A stretch of DNA of 34,818 bases from Myxococcales bacterium (GTDB lineage: Bacteria; Myxococcota_A; Polyangia; Polyangiales; Polyangiaceae), in NCBI GenBank assembly GCA_016212965.1, contig JACRDA010000319.1, positions 1 to 34,818 of the forward strand, written 5' to 3'. A model generated the notes under the pieces. That model was not told the origin of the DNA and ran no database searches. It saw nothing but the letters and a program-made list of their open reading frames with translations. The first letter of the stretch is position 1; each line of letters begins with the position of its first letter. Of this stretch, positions 25,066-33,159 are shown one piece after another. The translations under genes and the position numbers were made by a program.

Positions 25066-25878
25066 ATGGTGAAGTCGACGGCTCTTCTCGCGGCGGTGTG
25101 CTGGCTCTCGGGCTGCTCGGACGCGATCGAGGAGCGCTTCGCGACGGCCGTCGCGACCTCGGCGCTCCAGGCGCCGCAGCAGGGCGGGGCGGGCCGCGAG
25201 GTCGTCGACTCGGTGCGCGACACCTGTGCCGCGGACCCCGACGCTGCCGCCTCGGACGCCGCCGCGCATCCAATCGTCGGCCTCTACCCCTCGAGCTGCG
25301 CCGTCAAGACCGCGGACGGGCCCGGCCTCCACGTGGAGCTCGCGGGCTGCACCGGCGTGTTCGGCAAGGTCGAGCTCGACGGCGGGGTCGACGCCTTGTT
25401 CTCGCCGGCCGAGGGCTGCGCTCTGCACGCCGACCTCGCGGACAGCGGCGACCTCACGGCGAACGGCCGCCCGCTCGACTACGCCGCGGCGGCCGACATC
25501 ACGCTCGGGGACGGCATGCGCGCCGTCGAGTGGAGCGCCGACTGGACCGGCACGACGCGGCGCGGGCTCGCGATCACCCAGCACACGGACCTCCACGTCG
25601 AGCTCGACGACGCGACCGGCTGCCTCGCCGCGACCGGTGCCGCGCACGGCGCGACGAGCCGCTTCGAGTACGCGCTCGAGCTCGACGGGCTCGCGCTCTG
25701 CCCGGGCGCCTGCCCGTCGGCGGGCACGGTGCACGCCGAGCTCGACGGGCCGCTCCGCGACCGCGCGATCCGCGTCGACTTCGACGGGTCCGCCGTGGCG
25801 CACGTGACCGGCTGGAGCGGCCGTCGCTTCGACGTGCCGCTCGTGTGCGACGAGGCGGAGGCGGAGGCAGAGCCGTGA
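25066..25878 (+). CDS. Lipoprotein of unknown function, beta-rich
   Basis: This 270-residue protein has a short lipoprotein signal (MVKSTALLAAVCWLSGC, lipobox LSGC). The mature part has eight or more further cysteines spaced along an otherwise strand-rich chain (GLHVELAGC, HTDLHVELDD, GTVHAELDG), suggesting a disulfide-stabilised beta-sandwich or beta-barrel, and ends in an acidic EAEAEAEP tail. I recognise no family. It is divergent from the beta-propeller lipoprotein gene across 226 bp, so the two may share a control region. It ends only 7 bp from the convergent stop of the DUF1566 remnant. The strong GGAGG site supports the start. The frame is open well upstream, but that part is antisense to the neighbour. 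Confidence 0.75.
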   Translation: MVKSTALLAAVCWLSGCSDAIEERFATAVATSALQAPQQGGAGREVVDSVRDTCAADPDAAASDAAAHPIVGLYPSSCAVKTADGPGLHVELAGCTGVFGKVELDGGVDALFSPAEGCALHADLADSGDLTANGRPLDYAAAADITLGDGMRAVEWSADWTGTTRRGLAITQHTDLHVELDDATGCLAATGAAHGATSRFEYALELDGLALCPGACPSAGTVHAELDGPLRDRAIRVDFDGSAVAHVTGWSGRRFDVPLVCDEAEAEAEP

Positions 25879-25885
25879 GCGAGGA

Positions 25886-26236
25886 CTACGGATCCTCCAC
25901 GCAGCGCGTGCTGTTGCCGGCGGTGCGGAGCTCGTCGATGGCGCCCGCATCGGCGAGGGTCTGCGCCGCGAAGTCCACGTAGAAGGCCCGTGCCGTGTCG
26001 CCGACCGTCGGCGTCGACGACCAGTACCTTCCCTGCGGCTCCCCCACCGGGAAGACGGCCGGCAGGTCATCGGCGGGGGTCGGGTCGAAGAGGGTGACGA
26101 GCTCCTTCACGCTCGGCAGGCGCCAGCAGGCGCCGAGGCTGTCGCAATGCGCCAGAGCGCCGAGCCACGCACGGGGCGTCGGGTCGGCCGTCTTCTGCGA
26201 CCTCAGGCCCGTCGAGGAATCGTGGATCTCCGGGCG
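25886..26236 (-). pseudogene. 5'-truncated DUF1566 (Lcl C-terminal) domain remnant
   Basis: The last 116 codons of this minus-strand frame encode a recognisable DUF1566 unit: STGLRSQK, an AL..C segment, GACWRLPSVKEL, YWSST, FYVDF and a closing TRCVEDP. The similarity starts directly after the stop of the upstream lipoprotein gene (26239), with no ATG, no Shine-Dalgarno and no signal peptide. The longer open frame extending into 26983 is a shadow of that gene in another frame. From family knowledge the domain normally forms the tail of secreted lipoproteins or adhesins. The simplest reading is a gene whose 5' part was lost by deletion or recombination. Translational read-through with frameshift from the upstream gene is a weaker alternative. 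Confidence 0.6.
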
Positions 26237-26238
26237 GG

Positions 26239-27870
26239 CTACTGAGCGAACTTCGCCACGAGGGCGTCCTGAGAGGCCGAGCTCACCACCGGTCCAGCGC
26301 CAAAATCGGCGGCTCCTTGAAGCCCACCGACGGCGATGATGTTGCCGTTCGTGTCTCGCACGCCGTCCGCGAAATTCTGGTCGGACGCGTCGCCGAAGCT
26401 CCTGCTCCAGAGCGGTTCCCCGTTCGCACCGAAGCGCGCCATGAACATGTCGAAGCCGCCGGCAGTCTGAACCGGGGGCCCACCGAAATCCATCGTCCCG
26501 GTGAACTGCCCGAGCACGGTGACGTTTCCGTCGGTGCCGCCGACCGGCACGTTGCCGTAATGGAAACCGGTACCGTTCGAGCGGCGGCTCCACATGTGCA
26601 CGCCCAAGGCGCCGAAGTGGGCGACAAGCAACGTTCCCGTGCCGTCGAGCGGGCCGCCCCCGAGGTCGACGACGCCGTCGGTTTGGGCGACGAGCGCGGT
26701 CGTGCCGTCGGGCATCACGGTTAGGCCGCTCGGCCATGGGATCGCACCCGGGTTGCCAAACTGTCGGAACCAGCCGAAGGAGCCCGTGGACGTCAACATC
26801 ATCAGAAACATGTCGCGCGTCCCATAAGGCGTTGTCAGGCCACCGCCGATGTCGGACGGTCCCGAAAGGCTGCCCGTCGCAACAATGGTCCCGTTTGGAC
26901 CCGGTGCAAGTCTCGTGATCACACAATTCGGATAGGCCTTGAGCCACTGCAGATTCAGTGAGTTGTCGAACGCGGCGATCCACCCGCTACCGTTCACCGC
27001 ATCGAACTGTTGGCCGAACAGCGTGTACTGCGCCGTCTGCGCAGAGTATCCGGCGCCGCCGCTGACGATAACGCGGTCTTCCTGGTCGACGATCAGGTCG
27101 GTCATCACTGCAACGGCACCGCTGGCTGACGTCGACGTCACACCGCCCGGCATCGACCATTGGTACTGTCCGGTCGCGCTGAACTTCGCCAGGAAGACGT
27201 CCATGTCACCAGGAGCGACCGAGTGAGTCGGCCCGCCGAAGCTCACGGCGCTGCTGTTGTACATGAGCCCGCCCATGACGACTGCAGCGGCGGAGTCCGT
27301 TGCGACGGCGGTGGGCTCTTCTGCGCCACTGCCCGCGAAGCCTCGAGCCCAGATTGGCACGCCGCCCGGTGAGAGCTTGGCGACGAACACGTCGCTGGAC
27401 GCGCCGTGGACGATGCTGTCGCTCCCAATCTGGAACGCCGCGTTAGCGGATCCGGCGACGACCACGTTGTCGTTGAGATCGACCGCGACCGCCGACATCG
27501 ATCCTCCCGCGGCGTAGGCGTGCACCCAGGCGAGAGCCCCGGTCGTGCATTGTCCGGCGCCATCGCAGACCCCATTGGCGCATTGCGGGTCGGCCTCCGC
27601 GGCGGCTCGGGCCGTGCAGGTGCCCTCGCTTCCACTCACGTCGCACGCGAAGCAGACGTCACAGGTCTGGGCGCAGCAGACGCCGTCGACGCAGAAGCCG
27701 CTGGCGCACGCACCCGCATCCTGGCAGGTGGTGCCGTCGTCGGCGAGGGTGGCGCCCGTGCCACCTGCGCCCACGGTTGCGGGTTCGTCTCCGCCGCAGG
27801 AGGTCCCGAGGCCGGTGATGAGGGCGCCCAGGCTGGCGATTGCTGCAAGGGTCTGGGTGAGTCGCTTCAT
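26239..27870 (-). CDS. Cys-rich plus SBBP-type beta-propeller lipoprotein
   Basis: This 543-residue protein has a signal peptide ending near TSCGG (probable lipid Cys, though the lipobox is imperfect). A Cys-rich module at about 48-108 (CQDAGACASGFCVDGVCC, CDVCFACD, CTARA, CANGVC) is typical of myxobacterial surface proteins. The rest is repeated beta-propeller blades of the SBBP kind (DVFVAKLSPGGVPIWARGF, DMFLMMLTSTGSFGWFRQFG, DMFMARFGANGEPLWSRSFG, DALVAKFAQ at the end). The likely location is the cell surface; the role is unknown, perhaps adhesion or ligand binding. GGAGGAA lies five bases before ATG 27870. Base composition is somewhat less GC-rich than its neighbours. The downstream DUF1566 remnant begins right after its stop. 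Confidence 0.87.
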   Translation of the reverse strand: MKRLTQTLAAIASLGALITGLGTSCGGDEPATVGAGGTGATLADDGTTCQDAGACASGFCVDGVCCAQTCDVCFACDVSGSEGTCTARAAAEADPQCANGVCDGAGQCTTGALAWVHAYAAGGSMSAVAVDLNDNVVVAGSANAAFQIGSDSIVHGASSDVFVAKLSPGGVPIWARGFAGSGAEEPTAVATDSAAAVVMGGLMYNSSAVSFGGPTHSVAPGDMDVFLAKFSATGQYQWSMPGGVTSTSASGAVAVMTDLIVDQEDRVIVSGGAGYSAQTAQYTLFGQQFDAVNGSGWIAAFDNSLNLQWLKAYPNCVITRLAPGPNGTIVATGSLSGPSDIGGGLTTPYGTRDMFLMMLTSTGSFGWFRQFGNPGAIPWPSGLTVMPDGTTALVAQTDGVVDLGGGPLDGTGTLLVAHFGALGVHMWSRRSNGTGFHYGNVPVGGTDGNVTVLGQFTGTMDFGGPPVQTAGGFDMFMARFGANGEPLWSRSFGDASDQNFADGVRDTNGNIIAVGGLQGAADFGAGPVVSSASQDALVAKFAQ

Positions 27871-27875
27871 GGCTC

Positions 27876-27882
27876 TTCCTCC
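27876..27882 (-). promoter_or_regulatory. Ribosome binding site of the SBBP lipoprotein gene
   Basis: A near-perfect GGAGGAA on the minus strand ends five bases before ATG 27870. Confidence 0.7.
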
Positions 27883-28074
27883 GGCGGCACTCTACACCCG
27901 CTCCATGTCGGGCCGTGTGCACAACTTGCGGGCGCGACCTCTGCGCGCCGCGACGGTCGACGTGGCCGCGTGCCCATGGATGCACAGCGGGGAGCTGCCG
28001 CGTTTCCGCGATGATCCAAGGTAGTCGGGAGTCTCCGTTCCCGCGCCAAGACGAGGCGGGGCGCGCCCTTGCCG

Positions 28075-28878
28075 CTACGCCGGCGGCCGCTTCGGCGCCG
28101 CCCAGAACGCAACGCCGCTCGTGGCCGCGGCCCCGCACAGGGCGCACTGGCTCACGAGCGCGACGGCCGTCGGGCCGCCGCGCCAGGCGCCGCCGAGCCA
28201 CACGGTGAGGCTGACGCCCTCGAGCAGGGCGGCCACCGCCCAGAGCGCGCCCGACGCGAGGCCGAGCGGGCCGAGCTTGCGCTGGCTCGTGAAGCCGGCG
28301 AGGGCGAGGCACACGGCTGCGAGGCCGGAGCCGATGTAGACGACGAAGATCCCGATGCGCGCGAAGTCGCGCTCGCCGACCAACGCGCCGAACAGCGGCA
28401 AGCACAAGGTGAGCGCGAGCGCGAAGCAGCCGATCCCCGCGGCGATGCTCGCCCCCGTGCGCAGGCCGAAGCACCCGACGGCGGCGGTCGCCGTGCCCCC
28501 GAGCGCGAGGAGGTACACGACGATCCAGAACGGCTGAGCGCCGATCTCCGCCGTGTCGCCCACCAGGGAGAGCAGGCGCCAGCCGCTCATGACGAACAGG
28601 CCGATCGCTCCGGCGCGCGTCATGCCGTGATGGACGCCGGGCGGGCCGAAGCCGTGTCCGCCGTAGGCGTAGGGCGAGTACGCGTACGGCGAGTACGCGT
28701 ACGGGGCGTAGCCGTAGGGCGGCGGCGCACCGTAGGGTGGGGGAGCGCCGTAGGGTGGGGGAGCGCCGTAGGGCGGGGGCGCGCCGTAGGGTTGCGGCGC
28801 GCCGTAGGGTTGCGGCGCGCCCTCGGGCGGAGGGGCCCCGCCGGGGGTGGGCGGACGATCGCCGGGCGGATGCTGCAT
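28075..28878 (-). CDS. Multi-pass membrane protein with Pro/Tyr-rich N-terminal repeats
   Basis: This 267-residue protein opens with MQHPPGDRPPTPGGAPPPEG, followed by about six PYGAPP-type repeats and AYSPYAYSPYAYGG (to about residue 72), all predicted cytoplasmic and disordered. Five or six TM segments follow (including AIGLFVMSGWRLLSLV, FWIVVYLLALGGTATAAVG, FALALTLCLPLFGALVG, IFVVYIGSGLAAVCLALAG and a final Ala-rich pair). Pro/Tyr-rich tails of this sort occur on many actinobacterial and myxobacterial membrane proteins and can drive clustering; the function here is unknown. It is divergent from the cobalamin-binding regulator gene with 115 bp between starts, so it could be a target of that regulator (inference). 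Confidence 0.75.
   Translation of the reverse strand: MQHPPGDRPPTPGGAPPPEGAPQPYGAPQPYGAPPPYGAPPPYGAPPPYGAPPPYGYAPYAYSPYAYSPYAYGGHGFGPPGVHHGMTRAGAIGLFVMSGWRLLSLVGDTAEIGAQPFWIVVYLLALGGTATAAVGCFGLRTGASIAAGIGCFALALTLCLPLFGALVGERDFARIGIFVVYIGSGLAAVCLALAGFTSQRKLGPLGLASGALWAVAALLEGVSLTVWLGGAWRGGPTAVALVSQCALCGAAATSGVAFWAAPKRPPA
28712..28819. repeat. Six tandem copies of an imperfect 18-bp unit
   Basis: Units beginning ccgtaggg repeat every 18 bp and encode the GAPPPYG/GAPQPYG repeats of the membrane protein on the minus strand. Differences between units are mostly synonymous or P/Q swaps. Confidence 0.88.
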
Positions 28879-28993
28879 GAGGGGTGACTGCGCCAGGCCC
28901 AGCGGGACGGGAACCCTTTTCTTCTCCCGCCGTCCGCCGCGCGGGGATACGATCTCGCGTGAGCCGCGCCGGCGCGCGGGCTACTTCTGGGGC

Positions 28994-29878
28994 GTGAAGG
29001 TCGGGCGCGATGCAGCGGGCGTCTCGCGCGTCGGGGTCGACGAGCTCCTGACCACGCGGGAGGTCGCCGCGCTCCTCGGCGTGGGCACGAGCAGCGTGAA
29101 GCGCTGGGCCGATCGGGGCGTGCTCGCCTCGGTGCGCACGCCGGGCGGGCACCGGCGCGTGCCGCGCTCGGCGCTCGCGGCCCTGCGCGCGCCCGGGGCC
29201 GCAGGCGCACCGGTCCTGCCGCAAGCTGCGCCGCACGGCTGGCTCGAGCGACTCGCCGGGACCGGCTCCGTCGCGGAGCTCGTCGCGGCGCTGCGGAGCG
29301 AGCGCGCCCTTCGCGGCTCGTGGGCCGCGGCCTGCGACGTGGTGGGCGAGGGGCTCGGCGCTCTCGGTCGGGCCTGGCTGGCCGGCGAGCTCACGATCCT
29401 CGAGGAGCACGTCGCGAGCGACAAGCTCGAGCGCGCCCTCGTGCTCGTCGGGCAGGAGCTCCGCGTGCCGGGCGACGCCCCGACGTGGCTCCTCATGACT
29501 GCCCCCGGCGACGATCACGCCCTCGGCCTGCGCCTCGTCGAGCTCTGCCTGCGCGAGCTCGGCGTGCGCGCGATCTGGTCGGGGCGACGCACGCCGGCCG
29601 GCGAGGCCGTCGCGCTCGTGTCGCGCGGCTCCGTCACGGGCGTCGCCGTGTCGGCCTCCGAGGGCTCCGGGGACGCGGAGCTGCTGGCACGCTTCGCGGC
29701 ACAGCTCGGACGCGCGTGCGCCGAGCGCGCGGCGCTCTTCGTGCTCGGCGGGCGCGGTGCCTGGCCGGAGCCGCCGCCCTTCGGCGTGCGCCTGCGGCAC
29801 TTCGCCGAGCTCGCGGCGCTCCTCGCGCCCACGCGGCCGCGGCCGGCTCGCAAGGCGCCACCCCGCGCGCGGCGCTGA
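28994..29878 (+). CDS. Cobalamin-binding HTH transcriptional regulator, CarH-like light sensor
   Basis: Starting at GTG 28994 this is a 294-residue protein. Residues 17-60 are a winged-helix HTH (LLTTREVAALLGVGTSSVKR, then TPGGHRRVP). A four-helix region follows (about 90-160) with W128, nine residues, then E138-H139: the Wx9EH motif that contacts adenosylcobalamin in CarH photoreceptors. The Rossmann B12 domain then has GDDHALG (172-178), a DxHxxG motif whose H175 would be the lower axial ligand. From family knowledge such proteins repress target promoters as tetramers in the dark and fall apart when light breaks the Co-C bond. Its HTH is of the excisionase/HTH_17 type, and not the usual CarH MerR sequence. 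Upstream starts would run into the divergent gene. Confidence 0.82.
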   Translation: MKVGRDAAGVSRVGVDELLTTREVAALLGVGTSSVKRWADRGVLASVRTPGGHRRVPRSALAALRAPGAAGAPVLPQAAPHGWLERLAGTGSVAELVAALRSERALRGSWAAACDVVGEGLGALGRAWLAGELTILEEHVASDKLERALVLVGQELRVPGDAPTWLLMTAPGDDHALGLRLVELCLRELGVRAIWSGRRTPAGEAVALVSRGSVTGVAVSASEGSGDAELLARFAAQLGRACAERAALFVLGGRGAWPEPPPFGVRLRHFAELAALLAPTRPRPARKAPPRARR

Positions 29879-29915
29879 GGGCACTCGATCCCCCGCGGCG
29901 CAGTCGGGGTGACGC

Positions 29916-30401
29916 TCAGTGCGGGAACGGCGGCTGCTCGACGATGACGAGCGCGACGAGCTCGCCCGCGCGCGCCTCGCACTTCCGGGGCAGCCCGCTC
30001 GCGACCGGCACGAGCTCGATGCGCGGTAGCTCGCCCGCGGCGCTCGTCACGACCGGCCCGCGCGCGCCCGGTCGCACCACGGCGGCGCCCGCACCGCCGT
30101 CGCCACGGTAGAACGCCGCCACCTGCTCGAGCGGGTCGTTCGTCGCGTAGATGCGCGTGAAGACGTGGGGCAGTCCGTTGCTCGTGTGCTCGCAGAGCCC
30201 GCGCGCGCCCGGGTAGGCGGCGAAGTCGACCCACGCGGCCGAGGCGGCGGCCGTCACGCCCTGCGAGAAGTCGTCCGCCCACCGCGAGCTCGCGGCCGGC
30301 GCGGGACCCGAGGCGGACGACCCCGCGCCCGCGGGTGGTGGCGCGGAACAGGCAGCGACCCAGACGAGCGCTGCGGCACGGCCGACGACGAGACGCTGCA
30401 T
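29916..30401 (-). CDS. Small lipoprotein of unknown function
   Basis: This 161-residue protein starts at ATG 30401 (MQRLVVGRAAALVWVAAC), giving a lipoprotein signal with Cys at residue 18 and then a Pro/Ala/Ser linker. The mature part has segments FAAYPGARGLCEH, DPLEQVAAFYRGD and GLPRKCEARAGELVALVIVE, with two cysteines that could pair. The DPLEQVAAFYR segment recalls envelope proteins of unknown role in myxobacteria, but I cannot name a family. A fifteen-residue longer start (30446) would spoil the signal peptide. It converges with the regulator gene (37 bp between stops) and is divergent from preT with 94 bp between starts. Confidence 0.72.
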   Translation of the reverse strand: MQRLVVGRAAALVWVAACSAPPPAGAGSSASGPAPAASSRWADDFSQGVTAAASAAWVDFAAYPGARGLCEHTSNGLPHVFTRIYATNDPLEQVAAFYRGDGGAGAAVVRPGARGPVVTSAAGELPRIELVPVASGLPRKCEARAGELVALVIVEQPPFPH

Positions 30402-30495
30402 CGCCGGCGATCGTAGCAGGCGCGCGCCGCAACGGATGCCTCGCAACGGCCGGCTGTACTAGGATGGCCCCTTCCCGCGAGCCGACGAGGGGCCG

Positions 30496-31809
30496 ATGTC
30501 CAAGTCCGTCACCGACGACCGCACCGAGACCGCCTTCCAGGACTTCAAGCACGCCTACTCGCCCGAGCAGGCCGTGGTCGAAGCGAACCGCTGTCTGTTC
30601 TGCTCGGACGCGCCCTGCATGCAGGCGTGCCCGACGCACATCGACGTGCCGCAGTTCATCCGCAAGATCGCCACCGGCAACCTGCGGGGCTCGGCGCGCA
30701 CCATCTTCGAGGCGAACATCCTCGGGATGAGCTGCGCGCGGGTCTGCCCGGTCGAGACGCTGTGCGTGGGGGCGTGCGTCTGCAACACCCTGGGCGTGCC
30801 GCCGATCCAGATCGGCAAGCTGCAGCGCCACGCCACCGACCGCGCCTTCGAGGCGGGCACGCGCTTCTTCGAGGCCGGCCCGCCGAGCGGCAAGAGCGTC
30901 GGGCTCGTGGGCGGCGGTCCGGCGTCGCTCGCGGCCGCACATGAGCTCCGGCGCCACGGGCACGCCTGCACCATCTACGAGAAGCGCAGCGTGCTCGGCG
31001 GCCTCAACACGACCGGCATCGCGCCCTACAAGATGCGCGCGGACCGCTCGGCGCTCGAGGCCGACTGGGTGCTCGCCATCGGCGGCATCGAAGTGAGGAC
31101 GGGTGTCGAGGTCGGCGCGGCGCCGACCCTCGCCGAGCTCGAGCGCGCGCACGACGCCGTGTTCGTGGGCGTCGGGCTCGGGCCCGACACCGCGCTCCGC
31201 GTCCCCGGCGAGGACCTCGGCGGCGTGCACGGCGCGGTCGCGTTCATCGAGCGGCTGAAGCTCGGGCGCGTGGCGCTCGCCGGCGTGCGCCGCGCGCTCG
31301 TCGTCGGCGGCGGCAACACGGCGCTCGACGGCGTGCGCGAGCTCCTCGGGCTCGGCGTCCCGGAGGTCACGCTCGTGTACCGCGGCAAGGAGGCGAAGAT
31401 GCCGGGCTACCGCCACGAGTGGAGCGCCGCCAAGCAGGAGGGCGCGCGGGCGCTCTTCCAGCACCTGCCCGTCGCCTTCGAGGGCGCCGGCAAGGTCGAG
31501 CGCGCGCGCCTGGTGCGCATGGACGACCAGAAGAAGCCCATCGCCGGGACCGAGCACACGGTCGAGGCCGACCTCGTGCTCGTGGCCATCGGTCAGTCGA
31601 CGCTCGGCGGGCTGCTCGGCGCGCTCGCCGGCATCCGCATCGCCGACGGCTGCGTCGCCATCGACGCCGACGGCTTCACCGGCCGCAAGGGCTGGTACGC
31701 CGGCGGCGACTGCGCCAACGGTGGCAAGGAGGTCGTCAACGCCGCGGCCGAGGGCAAGGCCGCCGCGCTCGCCATCCACCGCTACCTCACGGGAGGCGCC
31801 CATGCCTGA
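30496..31809 (+). CDS. preT: NAD-dependent dihydropyrimidine dehydrogenase subunit PreT
   Basis: This 437-residue protein belongs to the glutamate-synthase small-subunit-like oxidoreductases. The N-terminal Fe-S region has two Cys clusters (NRCLFCSDAPCMQACP, about 32-47, and SCARVCPVETLCVGAC, about 79-94). An FAD-binding VGLVGGGPAS (about 136-145) and a nucleotide-binding VVGGGNTALDG (about 275) follow, with a C-terminal flavin site AGGDCANGG. In Escherichia coli PreT carries electrons from NADH to PreA, and together they reduce uracil and thymine in the cytoplasm. The stop overlaps the preA start by 8 bp, so the two are co-translated. A related role as an electron-donating partner for another dehydrogenase is possible, but the pairing with preA makes PreT very likely. 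Confidence 0.88.
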   Translation: MSKSVTDDRTETAFQDFKHAYSPEQAVVEANRCLFCSDAPCMQACPTHIDVPQFIRKIATGNLRGSARTIFEANILGMSCARVCPVETLCVGACVCNTLGVPPIQIGKLQRHATDRAFEAGTRFFEAGPPSGKSVGLVGGGPASLAAAHELRRHGHACTIYEKRSVLGGLNTTGIAPYKMRADRSALEADWVLAIGGIEVRTGVEVGAAPTLAELERAHDAVFVGVGLGPDTALRVPGEDLGGVHGAVAFIERLKLGRVALAGVRRALVVGGGNTALDGVRELLGLGVPEVTLVYRGKEAKMPGYRHEWSAAKQEGARALFQHLPVAFEGAGKVERARLVRMDDQKKPIAGTEHTVEADLVLVAIGQSTLGGLLGALAGIRIADGCVAIDADGFTGRKGWYAGGDCANGGKEVVNAAAEGKAAALAIHRYLTGGAHA

Positions 31810-33094
31810 TCTCACGACCAACTGCGCCGGCATCACCTCGCCCAACCCGTTCTGGCTCGCCTCCGCGCCGCCCGCGAACTCGGGCGAGCAGGTGCAGCGC
31901 GCCTTCGACGCCGGCTGGGGCGGCGCCGTGTGGAAGACGCTCGGCCAGCCCATCCAGAACGTGTCGAGCCGCTTCGGCGGCCTGCACTACCAGGGCACGC
32001 GCGCCATCGGCTTCAACAACATCGAGCTCATCACCGATCGGCCGCTCGAGGTGAACTTCCGGGAGATCTACGAGACCAAGAAGAAGTTCCCGAAGCACGC
32101 CGTCGTCGTGTCCTTGATGGTCGAGACCCGCGAGGAGTGGAAGGAGATCATCCAGCGCGCCGTCGACACCGGCGCCGACGGGCTCGAGCTCAACTTCGGC
32201 TGTCCGCACGGCATGTGCGAGCGCGGCATGGGCTCGGCCGTCGGCCAGGAGCCGAAGGTCAACGAGCGCATCACCTCGTGGGCGGTCGAGTTCTCGACGA
32301 TCCCCGTGCTCGTCAAGCTCACGCCCAACGTCTCGGACATCGTGCCGCACGGGCTCGCGGCCAAGCGCGGCGGCGCGCACGGCGTGTCGCTCATCAACAC
32401 CATCAAGAGCATCATCGCCGTCGACATCGACCGCTTCGTGCCCGAGCCACGCGTGGGCAACCTCTCGACCAACGGCGGCTACTGCGGGCCCGCGGTCAAG
32501 CCCATCGCCCTGCACATGGTGGCGGCCCTGGCGCGCACGCCCGAGTTCGGCCTGCCGATCAGCGGCATCGGCGGCATCTCGAACTGGCGCGACGCGGTCG
32601 AGTTCATGCTGCTCGGCTCGAGCTCGGTGCAGGTGTGCACCGAGGTGATGCTGCGCGGCTACCGCGTGGTCGAGGACATGCTCGAGGGCCTGGAGGAGTA
32701 CATGCGCACGCACGGCTTCGCCAAGCTCTCCGACCTCGTGGGCAAGGCCGTTCCGGCCTACTCGGAGTGGGGCGATCTCGACCTCAACTACGAGACCGTG
32801 GCGCGCATCGACGCACAGAAGTGCATCGGCTGTCAGCTGTGCGTCGTCGCCTGCCAGGACGGCGCGCACCAGTGCATCCACGCCGACCCGCACGGCACGG
32901 CCGTCGGACCGGCGGGTGCGCGCGTGCCGCGCGTCGACGACGCCGAGTGCGTGGGCTGCAACCTGTGCCAGATCGTGTGCCCGGTGCCGGGCTGCATCCA
33001 GATGGCGGAGGTCGACAACGGCTTCGCCGCGGCGACCTGGAACCAGCACGTCGGCGAGGGCGCGAAGATCCGCCCGAAGAAGGGCGTGCACTGA
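31802..33094 (+). CDS. preA: Dihydropyrimidine dehydrogenase catalytic subunit PreA
   Basis: This 430-residue protein is a class 1 dihydroorotate-dehydrogenase-like FMN TIM barrel (about 1-315) followed by a ferredoxin-like tail with two CxxCxxCxxxC clusters (C341/344/347/351 and C383/386/389/393). Substrate and flavin signatures include NFGCPHGM (132-138), LTPN (173-176), SLINT (196-200), GGYCGPAVKPIAL (225-237) and SGIGGI (254-259). The loop that in mammalian enzyme carries a catalytic Cys reads SAVGQ here, as I recall for E. coli PreA. The reaction is NAD(P)H-dependent reduction of uracil or thymine to the dihydro form, the first step of reductive pyrimidine breakdown. The later steps (dihydropyrimidinase, ureidopropionase) are not in the window. 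Confidence 0.9.
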   Translation: MPDLTTNCAGITSPNPFWLASAPPANSGEQVQRAFDAGWGGAVWKTLGQPIQNVSSRFGGLHYQGTRAIGFNNIELITDRPLEVNFREIYETKKKFPKHAVVVSLMVETREEWKEIIQRAVDTGADGLELNFGCPHGMCERGMGSAVGQEPKVNERITSWAVEFSTIPVLVKLTPNVSDIVPHGLAAKRGGAHGVSLINTIKSIIAVDIDRFVPEPRVGNLSTNGGYCGPAVKPIALHMVAALARTPEFGLPISGIGGISNWRDAVEFMLLGSSSVQVCTEVMLRGYRVVEDMLEGLEEYMRTHGFAKLSDLVGKAVPAYSEWGDLDLNYETVARIDAQKCIGCQLCVVACQDGAHQCIHADPHGTAVGPAGARVPRVDDAECVGCNLCQIVCPVPGCIQMAEVDNGFAAATWNQHVGEGAKIRPKKGVH

Positions 33095-33159
33095 CGGAGC
33101 GGTGGGTCACGTCCGCGGCGTGAATCGACCCCGCGGAGCGCCGGGCCTAGCATCACGGC

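Noticed and set aside
26237..26983. Full-length 365-residue gene including the DUF1566 part
   Set aside because: The part upstream of 26236 is out of frame with, and overlaps, the well-supported SBBP lipoprotein gene and looks like random translation.
29879..29915. Bidirectional terminator between the regulator and small lipoprotein genes
   Set aside because: Only a weak CCCC/GGGG pairing is visible with no T-runs; not enough to call.
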